A stretch of 64,000 nucleotides of DNA from Eucalyptus grandis. Its lineage: Eukaryota > Streptophyta > Magnoliopsida > Myrtales > Myrtaceae. Under the pieces are notes generated by a model, which made no database searches, was not told the DNA's origin, and saw only the letters and a program-made list of their open reading frames with translations. The position numbers and the translations under genes are program-made. How positions within the stretch are numbered: position 1 is the stretch's first letter; every line of letters begins with the position of its first letter. Of the stretch, positions 1-10,767 are shown in pieces. Location of the stretch: NCBI RefSeq assembly GCF_016545825.1, contig NC_052620.1, positions 806,001 to 870,000 on the forward strand. Direction: 5' to 3'.

Positions 1-500
1 TGTCGCATTGCCACCCTGTCGTTCCCCTTCAACATCCAGTTGTCCGGGGTCCTCCTCCCGTGCTTAATCGCTTGGAGGGCAAATATCTCCAGCTTTCGTG
101 GCGACCTCGATGGCTTCAAAGGGCCTGATGGCTTCGCAGAGTCTGCTGCGGGCGAAGGCGACCTCAAGGCTATGCGTAATCATCTCTCTCTCTCTCTCTC
201 TCTCAAAGCAAGAATTGAAGCCTGATTAGAATTAGCTACGGATCAATTACGTGCGGATTCATTTTAGAGCCACCCAAAACCTGACACGTCCCGCCTGTTT
301 AAGAGGCGTATATCACTCCGTCGGAGCCCAATACTTCCAAGGATATTACAATCAGGTCATTGTCGAGGACTTTGACGAATATCCTCTGATCGGAAATGCT
401 AGCAAACGATGTCCTTTCGTGGCTTTTGGTGATTGCTGAGTTTTGGATGCCCGTCATCGATTTGGACTCGGGATATTTCGAGGCTCTAAGCGGGTATGAC
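1..500. other. Left-edge non-coding stretch with CT microsatellite
   Basis: No recognisable gene. A (TC)n tract of about 11 units lies at 183-204. Short open frames exist on both strands, but none shows a domain I know. An open frame enters from the left edge and runs through the CT tract to a stop near 223, so it could be the tail of an upstream exon, but I cannot support that. Confidence 0.4.
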
Positions 501-526
501 AACAATAGCAATCAAACGATCGGCTC

Positions 527-687
527 CACGTGGCCGTTTCCGTCACGATCAAGGGAGTCCCCCACCAACATCTCATCTTCCCCGACCAAGTTGCGGCTCC
601 TCATTCGTCGCGCGGTCGTCCCGACACGTGGCGACCGGCTCGCATCCTGCAGATCTCCGTACGCACCCTACACGTGTCCGCCACGTG
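527..687. promoter_or_regulatory. Cluster of four CACGTG (G-box/ABRE-type) motifs upstream of the RING-H2 gene
   Basis: Four exact CACGTG hexamers occur at 527-532, 625-630, 671-676 and 682-687, about 220 to 380 bases upstream of the ATG at 905. Their flanks (ACACGTGGC, CACGTGTCC, CCACGTGTG) fit ABA-responsive elements bound by bZIP (ABF/AREB) factors or G-boxes bound by bHLH (PIF/MYC) factors. Family knowledge links XERICO-type genes to ABA and drought. That these sites regulate the gene is inference. Confidence 0.6.
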
Positions 688-869
688 TGACTCCGAACTC
701 CCGATCGCCCCCCTATCCCCCCGACGTGACCCTGCCCGTCAAACAAAGATTCGTGGTTAAGAAGAAGGGCCTCGACCCGAAGCCCCGTGTGCTCTCGGGC
801 AAGGGTCACCTCCATCGGTCGCCCTATGTTAGAGATCAGGTACTCTCCGGTGAAGTCTCCCTGAAAAGA

Positions 870-886
870 GAGAGAGAGAGAGAGAA
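870..886 (+). repeat. GA-repeat in the RING-H2 5' leader
   Basis: A short GA run, about eight units, ends some 18 bases before the ATG at 905. GA/CT runs just before start codons recur in this window, for example in the leader of the AP2/ERF gene. It is probably transcribed leader, which is inference. Confidence 0.5.
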
Positions 887-904
887 ACAAAACGAAAAAT
901 TCAA

Positions 905-1282
905 ATGGGTCTCTCAAACTTCCCGGGCCCTCCCGAAGGCTTGCTCGCAATGCTCGTGATGAGCATTGTCTTCGTGGCGGCCATGCTGTTCAACGCAGCC
1001 GCGTCCCTGCTTCCCGAAGAGGGCGAGCCCTCCTCCTCCGCTGGGGAGAGGAGCGGAGCCTCCACGGTCTGGGTCGGGCGGTTCGGGTCGCGGCGCCGTC
1101 GCCGCGGTGGCCGGAGGGCGGCGGCGGAGGAGGAGTGTTGCGTGTGCTTGAGCAGGTTCGAGGACGAGGAGGAGGTGAGCGAGGTGGTGAGGTGCGGGCA
1201 CGTCTTCCACAAGGGCTGCTTGGAGAGGTGGTTCCAGAATTACCGGTCCAACACTTGTCCCCTTTGCCGCTCCCTTTGCTAG
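905..1282 (+). CDS. RING-H2 zinc finger E3 ubiquitin ligase, XERICO-like, 125 aa
   Basis: Probable membrane-anchored RING-type E3 ubiquitin ligase that would pass ubiquitin from an E2 to its targets. The N-terminus starts MGLSNFPGPPEG, the signature start of XERICO-like proteins. A hydrophobic segment at about residues 13-36 is a likely membrane anchor. A basic arginine-rich linker (63-71) follows. The C-terminus is a full RING-H2 finger with ligands C78, C81, C97, H99, H102, C105, C118 and C121 (C-x2-C-x15-C-x-H-x2-H-x2-C-x12-C-x2-C). Trp109, in the usual E2-contact position, is present. It is intronless, as XERICO genes are. The start is chosen because the MGLS motif begins there. The protein ends only four residues after the last ligand, so it is shorter than XERICO itself. 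In Arabidopsis, XERICO raises ABA level and drought tolerance; a role here is inferred from the family. It could instead belong to the neighbouring RHA2-like RING group. Confidence 0.85.
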   Translation: MGLSNFPGPPEGLLAMLVMSIVFVAAMLFNAAASLLPEEGEPSSSAGERSGASTVWVGRFGSRRRRRGGRRAAAEEECCVCLSRFEDEEEVSEVVRCGHVFHKGCLERWFQNYRSNTCPLCRSLC

Positions 1283-1443
1283 CTCTTAGACCGAATCCTT
1301 GGAGCTTATATTCGCCAGGTTTAACATCACTATCTATTATTCTGCTGCTATATATCCCTTCGTTTCTTTATACGCGCAGACGGAGGATTCGTCAAAAGAA
1401 TTCTGAATCTGCCGAGTCGATGTAACCCCAAGAGCATACACGA

Positions 1444-1449
1444 AATAAA
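1444..1449 (+). terminator. Candidate poly(A) signal of the RING-H2 gene
   Basis: An exact AATAAA lies about 160 bases after the stop codon at 1280-1282, in an A-rich setting, at a normal plant 3' UTR distance. Only the motif is seen; use is inferred. Confidence 0.5.
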
Positions 1450-1459
1450 GAAAATGAGG

Positions 1460-2383
1460 AGGATTTAGGGACAGTGTTGTTCGTGGGATTTCTCACGGTT
1501 TCTAGGGTTCTTTTTCAAATCCATGCAAGAGAGAGTTTTCGACTCGGAGCCGGCGGGATGCAAAGGTTGGAAGATCGAGCCCGTGTTCACGGTCCCGCTC
1601 CCCCGGATGCCTTCGCATGCATCCGGCGCATCTAAGATTTTTCCGCAAGCACAACTCCCCCTTTACCCGAGCAAAATGAAGGTCCTCGTCGCACTTCGTA
1701 AGTGCTCCTCCCATATATGTCAAGACTAGAAATCCCGTTCTTCATTTACGTTGGGAGGGCTACAAGGCCTGGCACAGCGCGGTTCTATATGAACGGTCCG
1801 AAACCCGGTTAAACTCACCCAGGGCTTACCGAGACCCTTCGAAACTCATTGGGCCGGGCCAAGTTTTCGGGCTCGAATACGGAAGCCCCGAAGCGGCACA
1901 GCCGGGCGCGATTACCATTTTGGAGGGATAAGAAAGAGGTGATGATTAACATATTTGATGATGTTCGATCTGTGTGTATAAAAATTAGAAAAGGGTTTTC
2001 GGTATCAATAGACGCTAGATAGATAAGAAATTCTGGAGATAATGGGAGGGGGTAAAAGAAAATAATTTTAAGATGTGCATAATCAAGAATTTTCAAATTC
2101 ATTGGGTGTGTTTCTATTTTTCTGAAAATCGATGATGTAGAGAACGTGTTCTTAATATTGATTGTTCAGAAAATAGTAAACCAAAGAATGTCTTCATCAT
2201 CAATAAAAAATTAGGCATACATATTTGTGAATGCAGGGCGAGACCTGCCATGTGATCTAAGCTGCTTAAGCCAATAAAAATAGTTTACATTAATGTAGTT
2301 CTATAAGTGATAGAAATAATCATTTTCAGGAAGATATATTTAAAATTGTTGATCTTTTGTGAGCAAACTACATCTTAGGGTCC
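1460..2383. other. Intergenic stretch without a recognised gene
   Basis: No domain-bearing open frame. A GC-rich part at about 1740-1920 passes abruptly into AT-rich sequence, which suggests the edge of a mobile element, but I could not define ends. Confidence 0.35.
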
Positions 2384-2562
2384 ATTTTGTTTCGCAAAAT
2401 ATGAACAATATGGAAAATACTTTTCTAAAAAAATTGATTCCATCGCTTGAAAAAAATTAGTCATCCGTTTTGTTTAGCAAAATATGAATGATATGAAAAA
2501 TATTTTTCTAAAAAATTGATTCCATCGCTTGAAAAAAGTTAGTTGCTTGAAAAAAGTTAGTC
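2384..2562. repeat. Tandem duplication, about 84-bp unit, of a MITE-like end sequence
   Basis: Two near-identical units start at about 2384 and 2468. Each begins TTTTGTTT(C/A)GCAAAATATGAA and ends GATTCCATCGCTTGAAAAAA. A short partial third copy of the last part follows at about 2541-2562. Similar text, reverse-complemented, ends near 17028 (..CTGCGAAACGAACGGAG), so this is probably the end of a dispersed element family. Confidence 0.5.
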
Positions 2563-4379
2563 AACGGGATATCAACAAGAATCTACACCTAAACATTTTC
2601 GTGGATTAAGAAAATTACTTTTTGTTCATTCATTTTTTTAAGCGATACAATAATCCTTGTCAGGGAAATCCTTTTGAAATAGTGAGTTTAACGCATGTTA
2701 GAGATAAAGAAAAAATTTCTGAAAATAAGTTTTGGCCAGAAATATCCCGGACCATATCAATTCCTTCCAGTTTCATTATCCTAATTTCAATTTTGTATGA
2801 ACATAGCAAGCGATTGAACCTGGCAAATGCTGTTTGGTGCCTTACAATCGGGGTTCAAGAGAAACGATGCAACAGTGTATTCCGCTAGCTACTTGTTGAA
2901 GTCCTTTCGAGTTTCATTTCTCTTCAGGCCTTGTGTCTCCTTTCCAGGTTAAATGATTATGGCTTTCCTCAGCATACAGCACATGTACTTGGTTCTACTT
3001 ATGCGCTCCCTCTAGATAATCAGCGACATACCTTCGCTCAAAAGAGATGGGAACCCAGGAGAGGGTTGAGCAATTGAAAATGACGGTTGACAGAGGCTGT
3101 GGCGGCGGCCATAAGCGGCGGCATGGCCATTGGCCGAGGATGCTCGCACGAAGAAAGGCAGAGGGAGTGATGGAGAAGAGAGTGGATGGGGGCATGAAGA
3201 ACGTTTGTGGTTTCTCTCTCTCTCTTTTTTTTTTTTTTGGCCCCTCTTTTGGTGTGTTCGAAAGCAAGGTAGACGTGCATCTATAAAGAGTAGATACTCT
3301 TTAACTTTTTACTATAATTACAGTGGGCTTACATCCGTAGATAAATTGGCTGAAACCCTTATCAGAAAAAGATCGGTTCCGGCCAATACAGCCCTTACAG
3401 TCCAAGTTCTGGAATATGGGTCTTAAAGGATTTGATTGTGCAATATCTATATGGCATAATATGAGATATGCAAAACTTCGATACTTCATTTTAAATGTGT
3501 GTTTTTTTTTTTTTTCCAAAACTTTGCTTGGCGCACTAGTCACTATTCAACGTTGAAGTTAGCTCATAAGAGTCGATAACGTCCCTTCAAGAGGAAATCA
3601 TTATTGCCTTTTTGGGGGTACTTACATTACAGTTGATGTTTGGGTGAAGTTCATCAAAGCAAGCTTTACCAACAGAATGCAGTCCCAATCTCCGATACCG
3701 CTTGAATTGGACCCCATGCCTCGTGGCCCCCTCCATTTCAATTTTTGGTCCATCCGCTGTAACCCCCTCCTACTCAATCGAATCATATGCTAACACAGAT
3801 GAAATGGAAGGACCATCATAAATCAAGCTCGTTTTTAACCCTAGTCAAACGAGATGACCGGTGTCCATAAAGACGTGGGTTCCTTGAATCCAATCCACCT
3901 TTCCACTTTCGTGTAAAGCTTTAATGAGGAGAAAGAGATGGGGGGATTAAGCTAAATCTCACCCTAGAAAAGGGCATGAATAGCGTGGTTCTCGGTCGTC
4001 ATCTTTATTTAATGTCTAGTGCTGGCGAGGCCTTCTAGTCCTCAGATGGCTGGTCCCTTAGGAGCGGGAATTCATAGGCTTAGTTCGAAGGTTAATTGTT
4101 CTTTTTACCACCATGGTGGATAGTACGTGCAATGATGAATCAATATAATAATAATTTCCGCCAGAAGTTAGGTTTTACCGACAACGATAGTACACTTGAA
4201 TTAAATCAGTCAGCTTCATTATCCTCTCTCTCTCTCTCTCTACATATCTCATCTTGAAAACTTACAGTTCCTTTGGTTATATGGACTATAACATCTTCTT
4301 AGAGGAGCCTCTCGAATTTTGAGATTAGTGAATTGAAAAGGAATAATACATTGGTTACTTCAAAGTTCTTCAAGAGTCT
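2563..4379. other. Intergenic stretch, no recognised gene
   Basis: Short frames only. The frame at 3047-3286 (+) has an arginine/glycine-rich product but runs through low-complexity CT and poly-T sequence, and its antisense frame is equally open, so I do not call it. A CT microsatellite lies at about 4224-4241. Confidence 0.35.
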
Positions 4380-4946
4380 CGAAAGGTAAGCAATTCCAAA
4401 TTCCATCTAAAACTTGAAACCTATTCGCTAGAATAGGTTCCTTATTTATTTTTACCTAGAATCTATTCCACATACCATGGACCCTAAAACCTCTGCCACA
4501 AGTTCCAGGGTTGATTATAAATTCTAGCCAAGTTTCACCTGTATAATTAATTGAACAATTGCAATATTATCACCTCCAATGATCATTAGCTACTGTTGCA
4601 ACCCACTAATCTCAACTTATATTAGACACAAAAAGAATATGAAATATTAAAAAAAAAAGTCTTTTTCATAAAATGGAAGCTTCGGCTATTGGTTTTAAAT
4701 TATACACTCATCATTTGATACCATAAAATACCACAAGATCGCACAAAAATATAGATCAAGAAAAACATAAAAATAAATTTCAGGTTTCACATATCTAAAG
4801 CTTATAATTTACCCATCAAAATAAGTTTTTCAATTTTTGGAACTTGGAACTTACTGTACATTACTCGGCACCTAGAATAGGATAGATTCCCAATGGTCTA
4901 GTTATTCAATTCTAGGTTCAACCCTAAAATTATGCTCACCCCTACT
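4380..4946 (+). mobile_element. Non-autonomous transposon-like copy 1 (family with AGGGGTGAGCA ends)
   Basis: The right edge, reverse-complemented, reads TAGGGGTGAGCATAATTTTA; the left edge near 4380 reads AAAGGTAAGCAATTCC. The internal part (about 4600-4760), with ATGAAATATTAA and AAAATGGAAGCTT, matches the reverse complement of about 10930-11100, showing two related copies in opposite orientation. There is no coding capacity. Terminal repeats are imperfect and the superfamily is not certain; hAT-like is a guess. Confidence 0.45.
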
Positions 4947-7142
4947 TGAGACCCTCTTAAACATTGACGTTGTTTTATTTGGAAGTGAGTGCCAGAAAAG
5001 TTTCTTTGAAATGGCTTACCTAGTCAAGAGCAGAAATCGAGGGAGGCTCAAGGAAAATCGAAAGTAGCTCCGTCAATGAAAGCTAAGTCACTTTTAACAG
5101 CAAGATCCGGAATACCGATCTAATCAACCAGATAATCAATCTGGTTATGCCCTAGAGAGAATGATCTGAACAGGGATTGCTGGAGTTGTACAATGTGGCA
5201 ATGACCAACTGCTACGTCCGTTTATGAAACGCGACTTATGGATTAACTACTTTGAATTTCTGTAAAATCAACGTGTTTCGTTCTTAAGAACACCTTATCA
5301 TGTAACAAAAAGGTTTGTGTGCTGGAGCAGACTGCGGAAGTGATAAAGCTCTGAAAACTTTTTACTCATATTCATTTTACTACTTAGTGTATGTGAACTG
5401 TCGGGCTTATTTTCCCTTAGCATAGGTTTATGACAACATCGATATGGAAAAATTCTAATCCACGAGATGTACTAATCAATTGATGTGGTGTGTATCCGTG
5501 GCATATACATCATCCACTAAATACACCCAAAATTGATTGGTAGTGTCTGTGCAAATCAATATTATCCCAATAACGTTGGTAATGTAAGAATTCTTCAAAA
5601 TCATTTACGTATAATCACGTTTACATTTGATTAATGATCTCTTGCATATGCCATGTGCGACTACTCAAGAAGTAAATTAATCTTTGCGCTGAAGATTATT
5701 TTGTTTTATGTCTTTTAAAATGGTTTTCCCACTAATATTGGAGAAAATTGAGTTGAGAACACAAACGATTTTTTCTTTTTATATAAAGACAAAGAAGAAC
5801 AAAAAAAGTACTAACTAATCATAGTCTAATTAACTTGATCTAATGCTTTTATAGACCTATTCGACATAGAACTAGATACATAAATCTATCTTCTAATTTC
5901 TCGAGCCCTAAGAGGAGAAAACTTTGTATACATTTCTAGAGGGGGTTCTAGTTTATCTACATTTATCCCAATAAGCTGTTTATCAAATTGTTGCAATTGA
6001 TGTTTGATCCCAAATAGAACGAAGAGATCTTTGCAAAGTGGATTTTTCTAATTCGATAAATAACCAAACCTACTTAAATATTCCTTATTTTCCAGATTTT
6101 CTTAAAAAAAGCGCTCAACCTATGCGAATTGTTTATTAATAACAAATCTTTTCTATATTTAACTTTGCAGCTCTCTCAAGTTATTAAAGAAATCTACACT
6201 CTAGATACATGAACATATAGCTACATACATAGACATTGTGCTTAAATGAAGATACAAGGGAAAAAAAAAGCGGACAAGTTGAGAAAATTTAATATTTGTT
6301 CAATTGGATTTGAATGTATTATTTCCAGTTGAGACTATGTAATTAACTAGATAAATTGAGATGCCAGGTTGTTGAAAATTTTGCAAGGTTGTAATATGAA
6401 AATGTTGCTCAGATGTAACTTTATAATCATAAATTAGATTACTTAAAAGAGGTGAATTTCTTGTTACTTGGCAATCTAAAGATTTTTAAATCAAAGACAT
6501 AATGGAAGTAAATGACTAGAACTCCACCATTTTTCCATTGAATCAATAAAAAGGGGAAAGTTCCCTTCTGTTAATAGTCGATGAAATCAACAACAGATGG
6601 CTATTTACCTCCTCTAGTTTGTATTCACAATAACTTTAAAAGATAATAACAACTGGATTAACTATAGTTTATCTATTTGTTAATTTTTGAGACGAAAAAC
6701 CACAAGTAGAAGCAGGTTTTGTTTAACCCTAGTTCTTCCTTCTTCCTGGCCAGCCGGAGATAGAAGAAGATTAAGAGCTTCCTTTAGATCCTTCAAGCGG
6801 GAACATTATTTATTCTCGAAGGTGGATTAGGGGGAAAAAAAGATCAACCCAATTAATTGGATTTCGGAAGAAATCGAAAATCGGACAAAACATAAATTCT
6901 TCGTCCTTTTTTTTTGGAACCATTCCAAAAGCTGTCGGGAAACGAAGACAAGATTTTTTTTTTTTTTTGTCAAGAACGAAGACAAGATATTGGGAGGCAA
7001 GATTCTGCATGGATCGTCGTACTTTCTTGGGAAAAAACCTCCTCGAAATAGAAAGTAATTCAGCTAGATACCTGGTTCGAGAAAAGAAACCCTGATTGCT
7101 CATGTCAACGCATCCACTTGGCTCCGACAAAAACATTCACAT

Positions 7143-7145
<3 letters not shown>
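4947..7145. other. AT-rich intergenic stretch, no recognised gene
   Basis: Dense stops in all frames. A minus-strand frame at 6810-7136 has no domain I recognise and crosses poly-T/A tracts. Nothing else supported. Confidence 0.4.

Positions 7146-7176
<31 letters not shown>
7146..7176. repeat. (AG)n microsatellite
   Basis: An uninterrupted AG run of about 15 units, roughly 180 bases past the 3' end of the AP2/ERF gene, which runs on the other strand. Confidence 0.9.
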
Positions 7177-7179
<3 letters not shown>

Positions 7180-7357
7180 CAATCTGATCTTTAAATAAAA
7201 AGTTTCTAGCAGGAGACATAAAATCATGCTGAAAAATGATCTCGAAGAAGGTAAGCTTGTTCGCATACAGCTACAAACACAGTTACCTCTCATCTCCTCC
7301 TGATATTACTTTCACTAATATTATTCATGGAATTAACCCATCACCTTGAACCCGCCG

Positions 7358-8575
7358 CTAAGCATTCTCAACTGTAGCTGCTGCGAAGCTGCTCATCACA
7401 TAATCAGGGCACTGCAATACGTCCTCGAACAGGGAGTACTGGTCCTGCAACATCTGCAATCCGCTCTCTGGCCACTCGCCCCACAGTGCCGTGGCCTGTG
7501 GTCCAGCGGCAGCAAGTATGTCGAAGCTCTCCAGCTGCTCCAAGCTCGCTGTCGAGTCAGACGCATACTCGCTGCCAGCTGCAGAGCACTCCACTGAAGC
7601 AGCAGGCTCTTCAGCGGTGGCGGAGGAGCAAGCCGGCTGGCTCTTCGGCGGTGACGAGGGTTTTGGGAAGAACCGCTCAATGACTTCCTCCAGCAGCCCC
7701 GAATTACCTGACGAGTACTCCTGAGTAAATAGTTGCTCCACATCTTGCTTGTGATTTTCGGTGGTCGTCGATGCGATCGTTGAGATGCTTGCGCTGACAG
7801 GGCTCTCCACGGGACAGATTTGATGGTCTTCCGCGAGATGGAGGTTCATGGAAGAAGTAGAAGAACAAGGATTGCCAGTGGAGGGACTTACCAGAGACCC
7901 TGCGGAGAAGGTGATGGGCGTGGACGTGGTCAATGTCTGCAGGTTTGGGAAATGGCCGTAAGGTGAGTAAAGAGAAGCGGTGGTTGCGCTCGGGGAAGGG
8001 TTGAGGAAATCGCGGAGGAGGAGCATGTCAAGCCCGGAGGAGCCGGCGACGCTCCTCTGAGAAGCTGCCAAGTTAAAGTCGCCGCCAGTTGCAAGAGTGG
8101 ATTGCCAGTTGGAGCGGCTCCCAATTGGGAAGCCGCGGAAAGTCTGGCTCGAGGCCGACTGCTTGGAGTAGTTGAAGAGGTGGTGGTGGTGGGCGGAGTG
8201 AGGCAGCGGGGGAGGAGAGTTTGGGTACACGAAGTTGGTGCGGGCCTTGATCCCTCGCATCGCCCGGGCAGCGCAGTCGTAGGCGCAGGCTGCCTCCTCC
8301 GCTGTGTCGAAGGTGCCCAGCCAACGCCGCTCCTTCGACTGAGGGTCCCTGATCTCCGCAGCATAGCGGCCCCATGGGCGCCGCCTCACCCCACGGTACC
8401 TTGTGGCACCACCGGAGGGGGGCCCGTCCCTCAGCGCCCTCTTGTTGGGATTGGCGGTGGCGGTGGCGGTGGCGGTGGTGGAGGGTTTCTTGGGGTGGTC
8501 GGGGAAGGTGGTTTCGGTGGGGTTGGTTTCGGGGTTTTGAGTGGCTCCGTTGAGTCTCCTAATTGCGTCTTCCAT
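7358..8575 (-). CDS. ESR2: AP2/ERF transcription factor, ESR2/DRN-LIKE (DORNROSCHEN-LIKE) type, 405 aa
   Basis: Nuclear DNA-binding transcription factor of ERF group VIII. A single AP2 domain spans about residues 59-117, with the DNA-contact strand [20 protein letters not shown], then WLGTF and the AAxAYD motif. The start MEDAIRRL closely matches ESR2. Two short motifs outside AP2 support this subgroup: [13 protein letters not shown] (182-194) and the ESR motif [15 protein letters not shown] (292-306). It is intronless. In Arabidopsis, ESR2 and its paralogue DRN/ESR1 promote shoot regeneration and cotyledon and floral-organ initiation, partly through CUC1. At 405 residues it is longer than ESR2 (about 306, from memory); the extra length is Ser/Thr/Pro-rich between the motifs. 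Residues 34-41 are an (AT)n run encoded by a GGT/GGC repeat near 8455. The start is the first in-frame ATG at the conserved N-terminus. ESR2 is favoured over ESR1 because of the N-terminus and the [10 protein letters not shown] text. Confidence 0.88.
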   Translation of the reverse strand: MEDAIRRLNGATQNPETNPTETTFPDHPKKPSTTATATATANPNKRALRDGPPSGGATRYRGVRRRPWGRYAAEIRDPQSKERRWLGTFDTAEEAACAYDCAARAMRGIKARTNFVYPNSPPPLPHSAHHHHLFNYSKQSASSQTFRGFPIGSRSNWQSTLATGGDFNLAASQRSVAGSSGLDMLLLRDFLNPSPSATTASLYSPYGHFPNLQTLTTSTPITFSAGSLVSPSTGNPCSSTSSMNLHLAEDHQICPVESPVSASISTIASTTTENHKQDVEQLFTQEYSSGNSGLLEEVIERFFPKPSSPPKSQPACSSATAEEPAASVECSAAGSEYASDSTASLEQLESFDILAAAGPQATALWGEWPESGLQMLQDQYSLFEDVLQCPDYVMSSFAAATVENA

Positions 8576-8590
8576 GTTTTTAATATGGTG

Positions 8591-8637
8591 AAGAGAAGAG
8601 GAGAGGGAGAGGGAGAGGGAGAGGGAGAGAGAGAGAA
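8591..8637 (-). repeat. GAGAGG-type purine repeat in the ESR2-like 5' leader
   Basis: The plus strand reads (GAGAGG)n, then (GA)n, so the transcript leader carries a CT-rich tract just 5' of the ATG at 8575. CT-rich leaders are common in plant genes. The length is likely polymorphic. Confidence 0.7.
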
Positions 8638-8752
8638 GGAGATGGTGGGTGTGGTGTGGTTGTGATCACTAGGGGTTGATGCAGACTCTTGAGAAGCTTT
8701 GATGTTGAGGACTAGTTTAGGGTTTGGTGGCTAGAAGTCGCAAGGGAGAGGC

Positions 8753-8762
8753 GTATTTATAG
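8753..8762 (-). promoter_or_regulatory. TATA box of the ESR2-like gene
   Basis: The minus strand reads CTATAAATACGCC, a good TATAAATA box about 180 bases upstream of the ATG at 8575. It predicts a start of transcription near 8725 and a leader of about 150 bases. The motif is seen; use is inferred. Confidence 0.65.
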
Positions 8763-8799
8763 AGTTGAGGGACTCCGTTTTCCGGATAACACGTACGTG

Positions 8800-9083
8800 G
8801 AGAGTTTAAATTTCACAAATCATGGTTTGTCTCTTTTTTATTCATTCTTCTTCTTTTTCTCTTTTTCTTTTTTTTTTTATAATAGAAGGAAAATTATTCT
8901 CCGTCGTCCTTGTTTGCGCCAGTTACAGCCGATAACAATCCTTGGAAGTGCCCCACAACAACATCTCGATGCCACTGGTAACTTGAACTCGGCTGAAGGT
9001 GGGATGAAGCAGCACCGCCACTCGTGCATCCCCCATGGAGCTTTATTTAGCTGGTTATTCACATCATAAGAAGCATCTCTCTT

Positions 9084-9134
<51 letters not shown>

Positions 9135-9700
9135 TGCAATTTTACTTTTCATTTTTTTTATGAAAAATGGATTGAGAGTGGAGAGATTTGATGTCTCTGC
9201 TCCACTTTAATCTATGGATTCGAAGAAGATGTATTGGAAAGACTGGTTTATATATATATATGTCCCACTTCAATTAAAATTTATCTTTTCACGTCAGAGA
9301 GAGAGAGAGATCCTTTTTCTTGGAGACGGAGGATGATTTCTTCTTTATTATGATGAAGAGGGATACAGGTAATTAAGTAGACGCCTAATTCAGGGATTAC
9401 CCCATAGATCAAGTAGAGACAGTAACCAGAAATGATGGCCTTCAGTACGTGGATCTAAGCATGCAATTGTACGCACTTTGTAATATGCAGAAGCATACAT
9501 ACATGTATATACACACATGCACAATATTTTCAGCCGACGTGTGGTATCAACCCATCATAACTTCCCATATCTGTTGTACTTCGCCCCCACTTCTCCAACT
9601 TCGTCATGTGATTTTGCAATCTATAAACGTGAAATGAAATTTACTCTGTTGTATCACGTATGCTCATACCGTTGTAACATATGACCCTAATTTCCTAAAA
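8800..9700. other. Intergenic stretch upstream of the ESR2-like gene
   Basis: No recognised gene. Contains poly-T at about 8837-8878, the composite microsatellite at 9084-9134 and a short AG run at about 9296-9310. It may hold distal promoter sequence of the ESR2-like gene. Confidence 0.4.
9084..9134. repeat. Composite (CATA)n-(TA)n microsatellite
   Basis: Seven CATA-type units run directly into about 12 TA units. The sequence is seen directly. Confidence 0.9.
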
Positions 9701-10630
9701 CAATCTCAACTTTAAGTCCAATTCCAATTCTATCTCGAACTTTCTTTGTCTAAAAAAAAAAAAAAAAAACTTAATTTTAAGTCCAATTCTAATTCTGCCT
9801 TGAACTTTTTTTGTCTAAAAAGACTCAATTTTAAGTCCAATTCCAATTCTATTTTGAACTTTTTTTGTCTAAAGTAAAACTCAACTTTTAGTCCAGTTCA
9901 AATTTATCTAAAACTTATTTTTATCTTAAAAAAAAAAAAAAGCCCAACTTCGATTCCAATTCCGAATCTACCTCGAACATTTTTTGTAAAAAAAAAAAAA
10001 AAACGCTGACTTTTAAATCTCAAATCTGCCCCCAATGCCTCTGTCCAAAAATCACTACTAATCATCCCTAATTTCTCTAATATTCACGTCAAAAAACAGT
10101 TTCATTTCGAAAGTAATTTTTCGCATCACCTTACTATCAGTCATCCGTCAAAGTTCTATCAACGAGAACTGTTAAAAAATTACTTACTTGGATGCCAAAA
10201 AGCAAACAATATTGACATAGCACCCACCTAAACAATGTCATTTTGTTTGAAAAATCATTTAACTAAACATTGACGAAGAGTTAATGTGTCATGGAGGTAT
10301 AAGTTTAAGGGTTTTTATGTCACAAGAAAAAATATAGGATAAATATCTCACAATGGATATAGATTGGGTTTTTTAAGTCGCAAAAAAAAATCAAGATAAA
10401 TGTGTTATTGTAGGCATGGTTTTAGGTTTTTTTGTGGCTTTTTTCCTCTTTTTAAATAAAAAATTTGAGACAAATTTGAGACTAGAGTTAAAGTTGATTT
10501 TTTTTTAGACAAAAAATGTTAAGGGCAAATTTTGGACTAGACCTAAAGTTTGAGGTTTTTACTGAGATTAAAAAAAAAAACCCAAGGGTAAAATTGAAGC
10601 TAAACCTAAATTCTGGGATTTCTTTAGACA
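9700..10630. mobile_element. Foldback/MITE-like element with internally repeated arms
   Basis: The left arm (about 9700-10020) is built from repeats of roughly 60 bases: CTCAATTTTAAGTCCAATTC, then a TTGAACTTTTTTTGTCTAAA tail, separated by A runs. The right arm (about 10470-10630) carries the same unit in reverse complement (TTTAGACAAAAAATG and GACTAGACCTAAA). So the block can fold on itself. There is no coding frame and I could not fix target-site duplications. Confidence 0.5.
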
Positions 10631-10767
10631 AAAAATGTTTCTACGTCAACGTAAATTAATGACCGTATGTTATTATATCATTAGGAAAACAAATTTAGCC
10701 ACTAGTTTAGGTGTGATCTCCTCTCCAGAATAATTTTCAATGACCCCCTCATGTACTAAGGTTGAGC

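Noticed and set aside
396..959. 187-aa plus-strand ORF overlapping the start of the RING-H2 gene
   Set aside because: It runs through the promoter and a GA repeat, ends inside the RING-H2 gene in another frame, and has a low-complexity Pro/Arg/Ser product with no domain.
7930..8665. Long alternative frames on both strands across the AP2/ERF gene
   Set aside because: They are shadows of the GC-rich ESR2-like coding sequence; only the 405-aa frame carries the AP2 domain and ESR motifs.
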